Shown one piece after another: positions 25,399 to 33,564 of a DNA stretch of 64,000 bases; position 1 is the first letter of the stretch, and each line of letters begins with the position of its first letter. This DNA is from Halogeometricum sp. S1BR25-6 (GTDB lineage: Archaea; Halobacteriota; Halobacteria; Halobacteriales; Haloferacaceae). Where the stretch lies: assembly GCF_031624495.1 (NCBI RefSeq), contig NZ_JAMQOP010000004.1, positions 248,001 to 312,000 of the forward strand, given 5' to 3'. The position numbers were made by a program, and so were the translations under genes. The notes beneath the pieces were generated by a model, which worked only from the letters and a program-made list of their open reading frames with translations, did no database searches and was not told the origin of the DNA.

Positions 25399-27123
25399 AT
25401 GGAGTACGCCGCCCTCGTCGACGTGTACGACCGCCTCGCGGCGACGGCCTCGAACAACGAGAAGCGCGATATCCTGGCCGAGACGTTCGCCGGCGCCGGC
25501 GACCTCCTGCCGCGACTGGTCGTCCTCGCGCGGGGGCGACTGTTCCCCGCGTACGACCGCGGGGAACTCGGCGTCTCGTCCAGTCTCACCTTGGAGGCCG
25601 TCCTCGCCGCGACCGGCGCCGCGGAGGACGCGGTGCGCGAGCGGTGGCGGGAGACCGGTGACCTCGGCGACGCGGCGGCGTGGGCCGTCGACAACGGCGG
25701 CCAGCAGACGCTGTTCTCCCGCGATTTGACCGTCGAACGCGTCCACGACGACCTGCGCGGACTGGCCGACTTCGAGGGGGAGGGGAGTCAGGGGCGGCGC
25801 GTCGATGCCCTGGCGGGACTCGTCTCCGACGCGACGGCCGACGAGGCGCGCTACGTCGTTCGGACCGCCCTCGGACACCTGCGCGTCGGCGTCGGCGAGG
25901 GGACGATTCGGGACGCTCTCGCCGTCGCGTTCCTCGACGACGGGGGAGAATCGGTCGACGCCGTCGAGCGAGCCTACCAGGTGACGAACGACTTCGGCGT
26001 CGTCGCCGAGACGGCGCGCGGCGGCGGGGTCGAGGCCCTCCGCGAACTCGACGTGGAACTGTTCAGACCGATTCAGTTGATGCTCGCCGAGAAGGCCGAG
26101 ACGCTGGCCGAGGGTCTCGCCGACGCGGCGGGGGACGGCGGGGAGGCGGTCCACTGCGAGTACAAGTACGACGGAATCCGGGTACAGATACACGTCGACG
26201 GGGACGAGGTGCGGTTGTTCACGAGGCGTCTCGAAGAGGTGACCCTCCAGTTCCCGGACGTCGTCCGCGCGGTTCGGGAGGGCGTCGCGGCCGACCGGGC
26301 TATCTTCGACGGCGAACTCGTCGGGTACGCCCCCGAAACGATTCGGGAGAAGTCCCGCTCGCCGGTCGTCTTCCAGACGCTCTCTCGACGGGTCAAACGC
26401 GAGTCCGACATCGAGGCGATGGTCGGGGAGATTCCCGTCGTCGTCCACCTGTTCGACTGCCTGTACGACGGCGAGACGACGCTCGACCGCCCGGCATCAG
26501 AACGGCTGGAACGCCTCGGCGCCGCGTTCTCGTCGGTCGCGCCGGACCCCGAGGGGGGCGTCGCCGGACTCGAACGGGCGACGTCCGCGTCGGCGTCGTC
26601 CGAGGACCCCGATTCGGCGGCGACGCTCTACGAGGAGGCGTTGGAACGCGGTCACGAGGGGCTGATGATGAAGAACGCGACCGCGGCGTACCAACCGGGG
26701 CGGCGCGTCGGGCGCATGCTGAAACTCAAGCCGACGATGGAACCGCTCGACCTCGTGGTGACCCGCGCGAAGTACAGCGAGGGCCGACGGAGCGAGTGGC
26801 TGGGTCGGCTCTACCTCGCCTGCTACGACCCCGAGAGCGACGAACTCCTCGAAGTAGGTCGACTCTCCACCGGCTACACCGACGAGGAACTGGCCGACCT
26901 CACCGAGGAACTGGAGGCGCGCATCGTGAACCGGGAGGGCCGCCTCGTCGAACTGGAACCCGAGGTGGTGCTGGAAGTCGCCTACGAGGAGATACAGTCC
27001 TCCTCCGAGTACGACTCGGGGTACGCGCTCCGCTTCCCGCGCTTCCTGAACGTCCGCGCGGACCTCGGCCGCACCGACGCGGATACGATAGAGCGGGTCG
27101 AGTCGCTGTTCGACTCGCAGTGA
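25399..27123 (+). CDS. lig: ATP-dependent DNA ligase (archaeal LigI type)
   Basis: A 574-residue replicative-type ligase. The N-terminal DNA-binding domain (about 1-220) is followed by the adenylation domain with the nucleotidyl lysine Lys256 in CEYKYDGIRVQIH. FDGELVGY, GLMMKN and MLKLKP (motifs III-V) and an OB-fold C-terminus ending EYDSGYALRFPRFLNVR complete it. Size and motifs match archaeal ligases that seal Okazaki fragments. I chose the ATG at 25399 (MEYAALVDVYDRLA); the 28 in-frame codons before it overlap the promoter area. The next gene, 63 bp on, is a metallo-beta-lactamase-fold nuclease-like protein. Confidence 0.97.
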   Translation: MEYAALVDVYDRLAATASNNEKRDILAETFAGAGDLLPRLVVLARGRLFPAYDRGELGVSSSLTLEAVLAATGAAEDAVRERWRETGDLGDAAAWAVDNGGQQTLFSRDLTVERVHDDLRGLADFEGEGSQGRRVDALAGLVSDATADEARYVVRTALGHLRVGVGEGTIRDALAVAFLDDGGESVDAVERAYQVTNDFGVVAETARGGGVEALRELDVELFRPIQLMLAEKAETLAEGLADAAGDGGEAVHCEYKYDGIRVQIHVDGDEVRLFTRRLEEVTLQFPDVVRAVREGVAADRAIFDGELVGYAPETIREKSRSPVVFQTLSRRVKRESDIEAMVGEIPVVVHLFDCLYDGETTLDRPASERLERLGAAFSSVAPDPEGGVAGLERATSASASSEDPDSAATLYEEALERGHEGLMMKNATAAYQPGRRVGRMLKLKPTMEPLDLVVTRAKYSEGRRSEWLGRLYLACYDPESDELLEVGRLSTGYTDEELADLTEELEARIVNREGRLVELEPEVVLEVAYEEIQSSSEYDSGYALRFPRFLNVRADLGRTDADTIERVESLFDSQ

Positions 27124-27186
27124 ACGACCCCGTTCGTCCCGCTCCGCCCGGAACCGCCTTGCGTCCGCGGATGCTACGAACCCGAC

Positions 27187-28206
27187 GTGACGGTCCAGTA
27201 CCGCGACGGCATCGAGATAACGCTCTCCGACGGGACGCGCGTCGTCTGCGACGCCGACGACCCACCCAGTGGGTCTGCCAACCGGACGTCGTCCGGTGAC
27301 GCTGACGACCCCCCGGACAGCGACGTGACCGTCGTCTCCCACGCGCACGGCGACCACTTCCCCGAGGGCGAGGCGACGGCGGTGTGCTCGCCGCTAACCG
27401 CAGACCTCGCGTCGGCGCGTCGCGATGTTCCCCTGCACGCGACGACCGACGAGCGAATCGAACTGCTCCCGGCGGGTCATGTCGCCGGGTCGACGGCCGC
27501 CCTCGTGACCGACCCGGACGGCACGCGCTACCTCTACACGGGCGACGTCTGCACCCGGTCGCGGTTCTACCTCGACGGCTTCGAACCGCCGGACGCGGAC
27601 GTGCTCATAGTCGAGACGACGTACGGCGAACCGGAGTACGTCTTCCCCGACCACGAGACGGTCGCCTCGGATATCGTCTCGTGGCTTCGGGAGACAGACG
27701 AACCGGTGTTGCTGTTCGGCTACGCCCTCGGTCGGGCGCAAAAGCTCCAGTTGCTCGCCGAGGAGGCGGGCCGCGAGCGACTGTTCACCACCGACGCCGT
27801 CTTTCGAGTGAACGACGTGGTGGAGTCGCACCTCGACGTGTCGTTCGGCGCGGAACAGTACGAATCTGAGACGGAACTCGGTCCGGGCGACGCCCTTGTC
27901 CTCCCCATGACGACGGCGCGCATCGACTGGATAGGAAACCTCGCCGAGGAGACGGGAGCGGTCAAAGCGGGCTTCTCGGGGTGGGCTGTCGACGACGCGT
28001 TCAAGTTTCGCGGCGACTTCGACGAGACGTTCCCTCTGTCGGACCACTGCGACTTCGCCGAACTCTGCGACCTCGTCGACGCCGTCGACCCCGATCGGGT
28101 GTACACCCAGCACGGGTCGACGGACGCCTTCGCGGAGACGCTGACGCGACGCGGCTACGAGGCGACGGCGCTCAAGCGGAACCAGACCGCCCTCGGGGAT
28201 TTCTGA
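27187..28206 (+). CDS. Metallo-beta-lactamase-fold putative exonuclease (ligase-associated type)
   Basis: A 339-residue MBL-fold protein starting at GTG 27187. The zinc motif is SHAHGDHF (His52, His54, Asp56, His57), with further ligands in LLPAGHVAGSTA, LYTGDV and LSDHCDF. It resembles bacterial ligase-associated DNA exonucleases and the archaeal proteins called mRNA 3'-end processing factors. Haloarchaeal copies often sit beside DNA ligase, as here (63 bp gap, same strand), which favours a DNA-end-processing role. An insertion rich in Asp/Pro/Ser at residues 24-45 precedes the first zinc motif. The beta-CASP insert of RNA-cleaving members is not obvious to me. Confidence 0.82.
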   Translation: MTVQYRDGIEITLSDGTRVVCDADDPPSGSANRTSSGDADDPPDSDVTVVSHAHGDHFPEGEATAVCSPLTADLASARRDVPLHATTDERIELLPAGHVAGSTAALVTDPDGTRYLYTGDVCTRSRFYLDGFEPPDADVLIVETTYGEPEYVFPDHETVASDIVSWLRETDEPVLLFGYALGRAQKLQLLAEEAGRERLFTTDAVFRVNDVVESHLDVSFGAEQYESETELGPGDALVLPMTTARIDWIGNLAEETGAVKAGFSGWAVDDAFKFRGDFDETFPLSDHCDFAELCDLVDAVDPDRVYTQHGSTDAFAETLTRRGYEATALKRNQTALGDF

Positions 28207-28357
28207 AGGGTCGCCGTCGAGTCGAGAACTGGGAGTCTCCGAATCCGCCCGATCCGCCGCACCGAGGTGGACGAAGTCAAGGTGAGAGACGCCAACGGCC
28301 GACCGATGCGGTCCGAACTGACCATAGCTTCTTGCGGTTCGACGGTCTGTACGGGTC

Positions 28358-28834
28358 ATGGACGGCGTTCCCATCGACGAAATCGACCGCATCATCCTGC
28401 ACCTTCTACAGGAGGACGCCCGTCGCAACACGAACGCCGAGATCAGTCGACAGGTGAGCGTCTCGGCCAGCACCGTCGGCAAGCGAATCGCCCGGTTGGA
28501 AAAAGAGGGTATCCTGAAGGGGTATCGGCCGGAGATAGACTACGAACGGGCCGGGTTCCCCCTGCAGGTGCTGTTCGTCTGCACCGCGCCCATCGCGGCG
28601 CGAGAAGCCCTCGCCACCGAAACGCTCGGCGTCGAGGGCGTGCTGAACGTCCGCGAACTGATGACGGGGGAGAAGAACGTCCACATCCAGGCCGTCGGAG
28701 CCTCGAACGAGGACATCACGCGCATCGCGCACAAACTCGACGAGATAGGCTACTCCGTCGCCGACGAGATACTCCTACGCAACGAGTACAGCCAACCGTC
28801 GGTACAGTTTCGACCGACCACCGACGGGAAGTAG
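28358..28834 (+). CDS. Lrp/AsnC family transcriptional regulator
   Basis: A 158-residue regulator with an N-terminal winged HTH (IDEIDRIILHLLQEDARRNT, then VSASTVGKRIARLEKEGIL) and a C-terminal ligand-sensing RAM-like domain (GVEGVLNVRELMTGEKNVHI). Length is normal. Such proteins control amino-acid or central metabolism genes and often themselves. It is followed by a strong hairpin that may end its transcript. No adjacent enzyme gene points to a specific target. Confidence 0.92.
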   Translation: MDGVPIDEIDRIILHLLQEDARRNTNAEISRQVSVSASTVGKRIARLEKEGILKGYRPEIDYERAGFPLQVLFVCTAPIAAREALATETLGVEGVLNVRELMTGEKNVHIQAVGASNEDITRIAHKLDEIGYSVADEILLRNEYSQPSVQFRPTTDGK

Positions 28835-28880
28835 TCTCCCGGGAGGTCGGGTTCAGGATCGCTCGTCGAGCAGGATATCC

Positions 28881-28915
28881 GCGCCGGATCCGAGCGGTTC
28901 GAACGAATCCGGCGC
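28881..28915 (+). terminator. Strong hairpin downstream of the Lrp gene
   Basis: A perfect 9-bp stem GCGCCGGAT (28881-28889) pairs with ATCCGGCGC (28907-28915) around a 17-base loop that contains GTTCGAAC. It starts 46 bp after the Lrp stop codon and is followed within 10 bp by a short T-rich stretch. A transcription terminator or a protein-binding palindrome are both possible. Confidence 0.35.
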
Positions 28916-28996
28916 GCCGAGCGTTTGTTGCGAGCGGATCTAAACGACCGTTTCCCTCTCAGTTATCTCGGGACGAACGCTGTACGCGGGTAGACA

Positions 28997-29248
28997 ATGA
29001 GCGTGACACCACAACCCTGGCAGCGGACTCCGACAGAAACCGTTGTCAGGGAGGTCGCCTCCCTCGAAAACGTCGATCCGGTCGAACTCGACCCTCTGCT
29101 CGACGTAGTCGACCCGGAAGCGTTGGACGCTCTCGTGCGGGAGGAGGGAGACCGGAGTCGCGTTCAGCTTAGAATCGAGTTCGTCTACCACGGCTACGAA
29201 GTGGTGATCACGTCCGCCGGCACCGTCGACGTCTTCCGGGACTCGTAG
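28997..29248 (+). CDS. HalOD1 output-domain protein
   Basis: An 83-residue haloarchaeal protein made only of the HalOD1 domain. The layout is VVREVASLENVDPVELDPLL, then DVVDPEALDALV, then a final beta-hairpin with YHGYEVVITSAGTVDV. HalOD1 domains are found alone or attached to response-regulator-like proteins in haloarchaea and are presumed signalling outputs; no biochemical role is proven. The ATG at 28997 follows AT-poor DNA without a clear TATA box. Confidence 0.88.
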   Translation: MSVTPQPWQRTPTETVVREVASLENVDPVELDPLLDVVDPEALDALVREEGDRSRVQLRIEFVYHGYEVVITSAGTVDVFRDS

Positions 29249-29874
29249 TTTGTAGAGTCGAACCGTGACCTCGCTCTACAGGGTGAACTGCACCGACTGT
29301 TCGTTCTCGGCGACCGTTGTCGGCGGATTCGAGGACGCACTGGAGACGGTGGCGGTCCACCGACGGCGGGTCGGAGCTAATCCGGCCGCGCACTTCGTCA
29401 ACATCCACCACCTCTCCTGACCTCCGACGAGTCCAGCGTCGACGCCTCAGCAAATCTGCGAAAGACAGGAGTACTATACAAGATAGCAAAGTTGTCAAAA
29501 CTAGCAAAACTAAATATCCTGTACAAGCTATCAAAATAAGATGGCTTAGACGACGCAGATAGCCGAAGTGTCGCTTGAAAAGTAGTCTAATATTTTCTAT
29601 TTAGATACGCGGATATAATACCATACGAAGTGTATATTCTTGATTGTTTCGGGTGTATTGGGGCCCTATAGTATCTATTTGTCGGAATAGAGTACCTGTA
29701 CGGGTACATACGCGCACAATATTACGACGTTGACGGAGGTCCTACGATGGAAGATGACAAAATAAATCGGAAAATTCCCCGATCAAACGGTTGGCGAGAC
29801 GAGAACATGGTCGTCGACCGCGCCGACGCGCCGCCGATACGAACCCCCGCGTTTAAACGAGTGCTCGACGAGTG
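29249..29874. other. AT-rich non-coding stretch with short direct repeats
   Basis: From about 29450 to 29780 the DNA is strikingly AT-rich for this genome and has no reading frame. Related short repeats occur: TACAAGATAGCAAAG and TACAAGCTATCAAAA, plus AAAACTAGCAAAACTAA. The stretch borders the galactoside-use island. It ends with the promoter of the aldolase gene. Confidence 0.4.
29852..29857 (+). promoter_or_regulatory. TATA box of the KDPG-type aldolase gene
   Basis: A perfect TTTAAA centred 26-27 nt before the ATG at 29881 predicts a leaderless transcript starting at that ATG. This favours 29881 over the in-frame ATG at 29875 and GTG at 29872. Confidence 0.6.
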
Positions 29875-29880
29875 ATGAGT

Positions 29881-30528
29881 ATGAGCGACACGACAGCGGG
29901 TCGCATCCGAGAGACGGGTATCGTCGCGATCGTCCGCGGAACCGACGCCGACGCGGCCATCGAAACGGTCGACGCGATTCGACGCGGCGGCGTCCCGACG
30001 GTCGAAATCACGGCGAACACGGAGGGCGTCCTCGGCATGATTGGAGACGTCTCCTCGTCGTTCGCGGCCGACGAGGTGACCGTCGGAGCGGGGACGGTGC
30101 TCGACGCGGAGACGGCCCGGGCGGCGACGCTCGCCGGCGCGGAGTTTCTCGTTACGCCGTCGTTCGACGAGGGCGTAGTCCGGGTAGCGAACCGCTACGG
30201 GAAGCCCTCGCTGGTCGGTATCGCGACGCCGACCGAGGCCGTTCGGGCGTTCGAGGCGGGCGCGGACATGGTGAAGGTGTTCCCGGCGGGGACGCTGGGA
30301 CCGGAGTTCGTCTCCTCGCTCGGGGGACCGCTCGGTCACATTCCGACCGTCCCGACGGGCGGCGTGAGTCTCGGCAACGTCCGCGCGTTCTTCGATGCCG
30401 GGGCGACGGCCGTCGGCGTCGGCAGTTCCATCGCCGACACCGACGCCGTCGCTCGCGGAGACTTCGAGACGATAGAGGAGAACGCTCGGGCCTTCGTCGC
30501 CGAGGTCGAAGACGCGCGGTCGGAGTGA
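29881..30528 (+). CDS. 2-dehydro-3-deoxy-6-phosphogluconate/galactonate aldolase (KDPG family)
   Basis: A 215-residue class I aldolase splitting KDPG or KDPGal to pyruvate and glyceraldehyde 3-phosphate. Motifs are GIVAIVRG at the start, GGVPTVEITANTEG with the catalytic Glu, VGAGTVLD, and the Schiff-base lysine in DMVKVFPAGTLGP, then PTVPTGGVS. Size is typical for the family. The gene faces away from the galactonate dehydratase operon, with 14 bp between its stop and the end of the SDR gene. It would be the last step of a De Ley-Doudoroff type galactose route. The kinase that makes its substrate is not in the window. Confidence 0.92.
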   Translation: MSDTTAGRIRETGIVAIVRGTDADAAIETVDAIRRGGVPTVEITANTEGVLGMIGDVSSSFAADEVTVGAGTVLDAETARAATLAGAEFLVTPSFDEGVVRVANRYGKPSLVGIATPTEAVRAFEAGADMVKVFPAGTLGPEFVSSLGGPLGHIPTVPTGGVSLGNVRAFFDAGATAVGVGSSIADTDAVARGDFETIEENARAFVAEVEDARSE

Positions 30529-30542
30529 AGACGGGTCGCTTG

Positions 30543-31352
30543 CTACTCGTTTCTGCGCGCGCGGTAGTCCGGGAGCGTGTCGTCCTGCATGACCGCGGTC
30601 CGCCCGCCGTCGGCGAGCAGGTGCGCGCCCGTGACGAACGCGGCGTCGTCGCTGGCGAGAAAGGAGACGACGCCCGCGATATCCTCCGGGGTGCCGATGC
30701 GACCGGTCGGATGCATCGACTCCAGTTCGCGGCGTCGCTCGTCGGACATGTCGTCGGTCGTGCGGTCGATGGCGACCCACCCCGGGTTGACCGTGTTGAC
30801 GCGGACGGTCGGCCCGAAGTCCAGCGCCATCGCGCGCGTCATCCCGTTGATGCCCGCCTTCACGGCATTGTACGGGAACTTTCCCGGCATCGTGAGGAAG
30901 GCGTGGTTCGAGGAGACGTTGACGACGCTGCCGCGGTCCATCTCCGCGAACGCCCGCTTCGCGCAGAGCCAGTACGAGCGGAAATCCGTCTCCAAGACGA
31001 ACGTCCAATCGTCCATCGACGCCTCGTCGGCGCCGGTGTCAGTCTCGACACCGGCGTTGTTCACGAGGACGTCGAGGCCGCCGAACGTTTCGACGGCCGC
31101 GTCGACGAGGGCGGCGATGTCGTCCGGGTCTCGCATGTCGGCCTCGACGAACGTCGCCTCGCCGCCGTCGTCGCGGATTCGCTCGGCGACGGCCTTCCCC
31201 GCGTCGGCGGTTCGGCCGGTGACGACGACGTTCGCCCCCTCGGCGGCGAGTCGCTCCGCGATGCCCGCGCCGATGCCGCGCGTCGACCCGGTGACGAGAG
31301 CCGTATCGCCCTCGAAGCGCCCCGAAACGGGCGTCGGGTCCCCGCCTACCAT
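30543..31352 (-). CDS. Short-chain dehydrogenase/reductase in the galactonate operon
   Basis: A 269-residue classical SDR: cofactor motif TGSTRGIGAGIAERL, NNAG, and the catalytic Ser (NVSSNHAF) with YxxxK (YNAVKAG). The ATG at 31350-31352 overlaps the stop of the galactonate dehydratase gene by 7 nt, so translation is probably coupled. The open frame extends far upstream only because it shadows that gene. Being last in the GH42-lactonase-DgoD-SDR operon, it may be the galactose (or other aldose) dehydrogenase producing the lactone. Function is inferred from context; SDR substrate cannot be read from sequence. Confidence 0.9.
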   Translation of the reverse strand: MVGGDPTPVSGRFEGDTALVTGSTRGIGAGIAERLAAEGANVVVTGRTADAGKAVAERIRDDGGEATFVEADMRDPDDIAALVDAAVETFGGLDVLVNNAGVETDTGADEASMDDWTFVLETDFRSYWLCAKRAFAEMDRGSVVNVSSNHAFLTMPGKFPYNAVKAGINGMTRAMALDFGPTVRVNTVNPGWVAIDRTTDDMSDERRRELESMHPTGRIGTPEDIAGVVSFLASDDAAFVTGAHLLADGGRTAVMQDDTLPDYRARRNE

Positions 31353-32494
31353 TCGGCGACGCTCCCGTCGGGATGGCGCCACACCGGGTTGTGCCAGTCG
31401 TCGTGGCCGGCGCGCGCTTCGACCACCTCCGCGTCGATATCGACGCCGAGGCCGGGTCCGTCCGGGATGTCGACGAAGCCCTCGTCGTACTCGAAGACGC
31501 TCGGGTCCGCGAGGTAGTCCAGCACGTCGCTCGTCTCGTTGTAGTGGATGTCGAGGCTCTGCTCCTGAATGAGGGCGTTCGGCGCGCAGGCGTCCACCTG
31601 CAGACAGGCGGCCAGGGCGATGGGCCCGAGCGGACAGTGCGGCGCCAGCGCCACGTCGTACGCCTCGGCCATCGCGGCTATCTTGTTCACCTCCGTGATT
31701 CCGCCCGCGTGGCTCAGGTCGGGTTGGATGACGTCCACGACGCCCTGCTCGAACACCTCCTTGAAGTCCCACCGGGAGAACATCCGCTCGCCCGTCGCGA
31801 TTGGCGTCGAGGTGTGAGCGGCGATTTCGGGCAGCGCGTCGTTGTGCTCCGGCAGCACCGGTTCCTCGATGAAGAAGGGGTCGTGCTCGGAGAGTGCCTC
31901 CGCGAGGCGCTTGGCCATCGGCTTGGTCACGCGCCCGTGGAAGTCGACGCCGATGTCCACCTCGTCGCCGACCGCCTCGCGGACGGCGCCGAGTCGTTCG
32001 ACGGCGCGCGAGACGGCCTTCGGCGAGTCGATACGGCGGAGTTCCGAGGTGGCGTTCATCTTCAGCGCCGTGAACCCCGCCTCGACCTTCTCGCGGGCGG
32101 CGTCGGCGACGCCGTCGGGTCTGTCGCCCCCGATCCACTGGTAGACGCGGATTCTGTCTCGGGCCTTCCCGCCGAGCAACTCGTGGACGGGCGCGTCGTG
32201 GTGTTTCCCCTTGATGTCCCAGAGCGCCTGGTCGACGCCCGCGATGGCGCTCATCAGGACGGGGCCGCCGCGGTAGAAGCCGCCGCGGTACATCGTCTGC
32301 CAGTGGTCCTCGATTCTGAGCGGGTCGCTGCCGAGGAGGTAGGTGTCCATCAACTCTTCGACGGCGGTTCTGACGGTTCGCGCGCGGCCCTCGACGACGG
32401 GTTCTCCCCACCCGACGAGACCGGTGTCGGTCTCGACGCGGAGGAACAGCCATCGGGGCGGTACGGCGTAGAGGTCGTAGTCGACTATCTTCAT
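31346..32494 (-). CDS. dgoD: D-galactonate dehydratase DgoD
   Basis: A 382-residue enolase-superfamily enzyme that turns D-galactonate into 2-keto-3-deoxygalactonate. It tracks E. coli DgoD almost motif by motif: PPRWLFLRVETDTGLVGWGE, GEPVVEGRARTV, RGGFYRGGPVLMSAIAGVDQ, DFHGRV, FIEEPVLPEH, GERMFSRWDF, QPDLSHAGGITE, LAPHCPLGPIALAACL and the end WRHPDGSVAEW. Metal ligands are in DFH, EEP and GER. This is the best pathway marker of the island and makes galactose catabolism through galactonate very likely. It follows the lactonase gene (145-bp gap) and overlaps the SDR gene. Confidence 0.96.
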   Translation of the reverse strand: MKIVDYDLYAVPPRWLFLRVETDTGLVGWGEPVVEGRARTVRTAVEELMDTYLLGSDPLRIEDHWQTMYRGGFYRGGPVLMSAIAGVDQALWDIKGKHHDAPVHELLGGKARDRIRVYQWIGGDRPDGVADAAREKVEAGFTALKMNATSELRRIDSPKAVSRAVERLGAVREAVGDEVDIGVDFHGRVTKPMAKRLAEALSEHDPFFIEEPVLPEHNDALPEIAAHTSTPIATGERMFSRWDFKEVFEQGVVDVIQPDLSHAGGITEVNKIAAMAEAYDVALAPHCPLGPIALAACLQVDACAPNALIQEQSLDIHYNETSDVLDYLADPSVFEYDEGFVDIPDGPGLGVDIDAEVVEARAGHDDWHNPVWRHPDGSVAEW

Positions 32495-32639
32495 GGTGTA
32501 TCGGTAATCGGTGTCCGTGTCTGTCGTCTGCGATTCGGTTCGTCGGTCGGACGGGCGGTCTCGTGTGCGTGCAGAGCGTGCGAGAACTTAGCTCCTCGCA
32601 CGGGTCGTCGGTCGGTGCCCCCGCTTCGTCGCCGACCGC

Positions 32640-33497
32640 TCAGTCGAGTCCGACGCGGGAGCGGAACGCGGGCGTTCCCGACGCGTCGGGGTCGTACCGG
32701 AACAGCGACCCGGCGAGGTCCCCCTCGTCGGGGCGGTCGTCGCCGCCGGCCGTGGTGACGTAGAGGTCCTCCAGCGAGCGACCGCCGAACACCGGGCACG
32801 ACACCTTCCGCGCGGGGAACTCGATCCGTTCTCGCTCCGCCCCCGCGGGCGAGTACCGGACGAGGACGCCGCCGTTCCACCGCGCCGACCAGATATCGCC
32901 CGCCGCGTCGACGGTCAGTCCGTCCGGGACGCCCGCCTCGCCGCTCGTATCGACGAGGACCGAGCGGTTCGAGATACCGCCGGTCTCGACGTCGTAGTCG
33001 AACGCGTGTATCGTCTCCTCCTCGGAGACCGTGAAGTAGAACGTCTCCCCGTCCGGCGAGAACCCCATCCCGTTCGGGATGTCCGCCTCGTCGACGACGC
33101 GGGTGAACGTCGCGTCGCGGTCCAAGCGGTAGAGCGCACCGAGGCGGTCCTCGGTGGGCATCGTCCCGCAGAAGACGCGGCCCTCGGGGTCGGCGATGAC
33201 GTCGTTGAACCGGGTGTCGGCCGCCTCGCCGAGCGTCGCGATTCGCGTCGTCGTCTCCCCGTCCCATCGGTCGACGGCGCCGCCCGCGCCGAACAGCAGC
33301 AGCGACCCGTCGGCTTGGACGGTCGCGCCGCCGACCGGATTGCCCTCGCGGACGACTCCGTGTTCGCCCGTCTCGGGGTCGTACCGGTACAGCAGTCCGT
33401 TCGGGATGTCGAGCCAGTACAAGACCTCCTCGTCGACGTGCCAGACCGGCCCCTCGCCGGTCTCGCACGGGTAGTCGGCCACGAGTTCGGGCGCCAT
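32640..33497 (-). CDS. SMP-30/gluconolactonase family lactonase
   Basis: A 285-residue six-bladed beta-propeller of the SMP-30/regucalcin family. It starts with CETGEGPVWHVDEEVLYWLD, where Glu14 is the usual metal ligand. RFNDVIADPEGRVFCGTM and then IPNGMGFSPDG and VPDGLTVDAAGDIW supply the Asn/Asp metal ligands. In this operon it would hydrolyse galactono-lactone to galactonate between sugar oxidation and DgoD. It lies 67 bp after the GH42 gene, same strand. Confidence 0.9.
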   Translation of the reverse strand: MAPELVADYPCETGEGPVWHVDEEVLYWLDIPNGLLYRYDPETGEHGVVREGNPVGGATVQADGSLLLFGAGGAVDRWDGETTTRIATLGEAADTRFNDVIADPEGRVFCGTMPTEDRLGALYRLDRDATFTRVVDEADIPNGMGFSPDGETFYFTVSEEETIHAFDYDVETGGISNRSVLVDTSGEAGVPDGLTVDAAGDIWSARWNGGVLVRYSPAGAERERIEFPARKVSCPVFGGRSLEDLYVTTAGGDDRPDEGDLAGSLFRYDPDASGTPAFRSRVGLD

Positions 33498-33564
33498 GTC
33501 CCTGCCCTCTCGTGCGGGCGACTACTGTCTTTCGGGTTCGGAGCGTACGGCCGCGCGCGAGGCG

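Noticed and set aside
28881-28915. tRNA T-arm (GGTTCGAAC in a GC stem)
   Set aside because: The stem is 9 bp with a 17-base loop and no acceptor, D or anticodon arms around it. A hairpin or terminator fits better.
30543-32453. 636-codon single protein (SDR fused to an upstream Arg-rich part)
   Set aside because: The upstream part is the dgoD gene read out of frame; the SDR fold starts exactly at the ATG 31352 that overlaps the dgoD stop.
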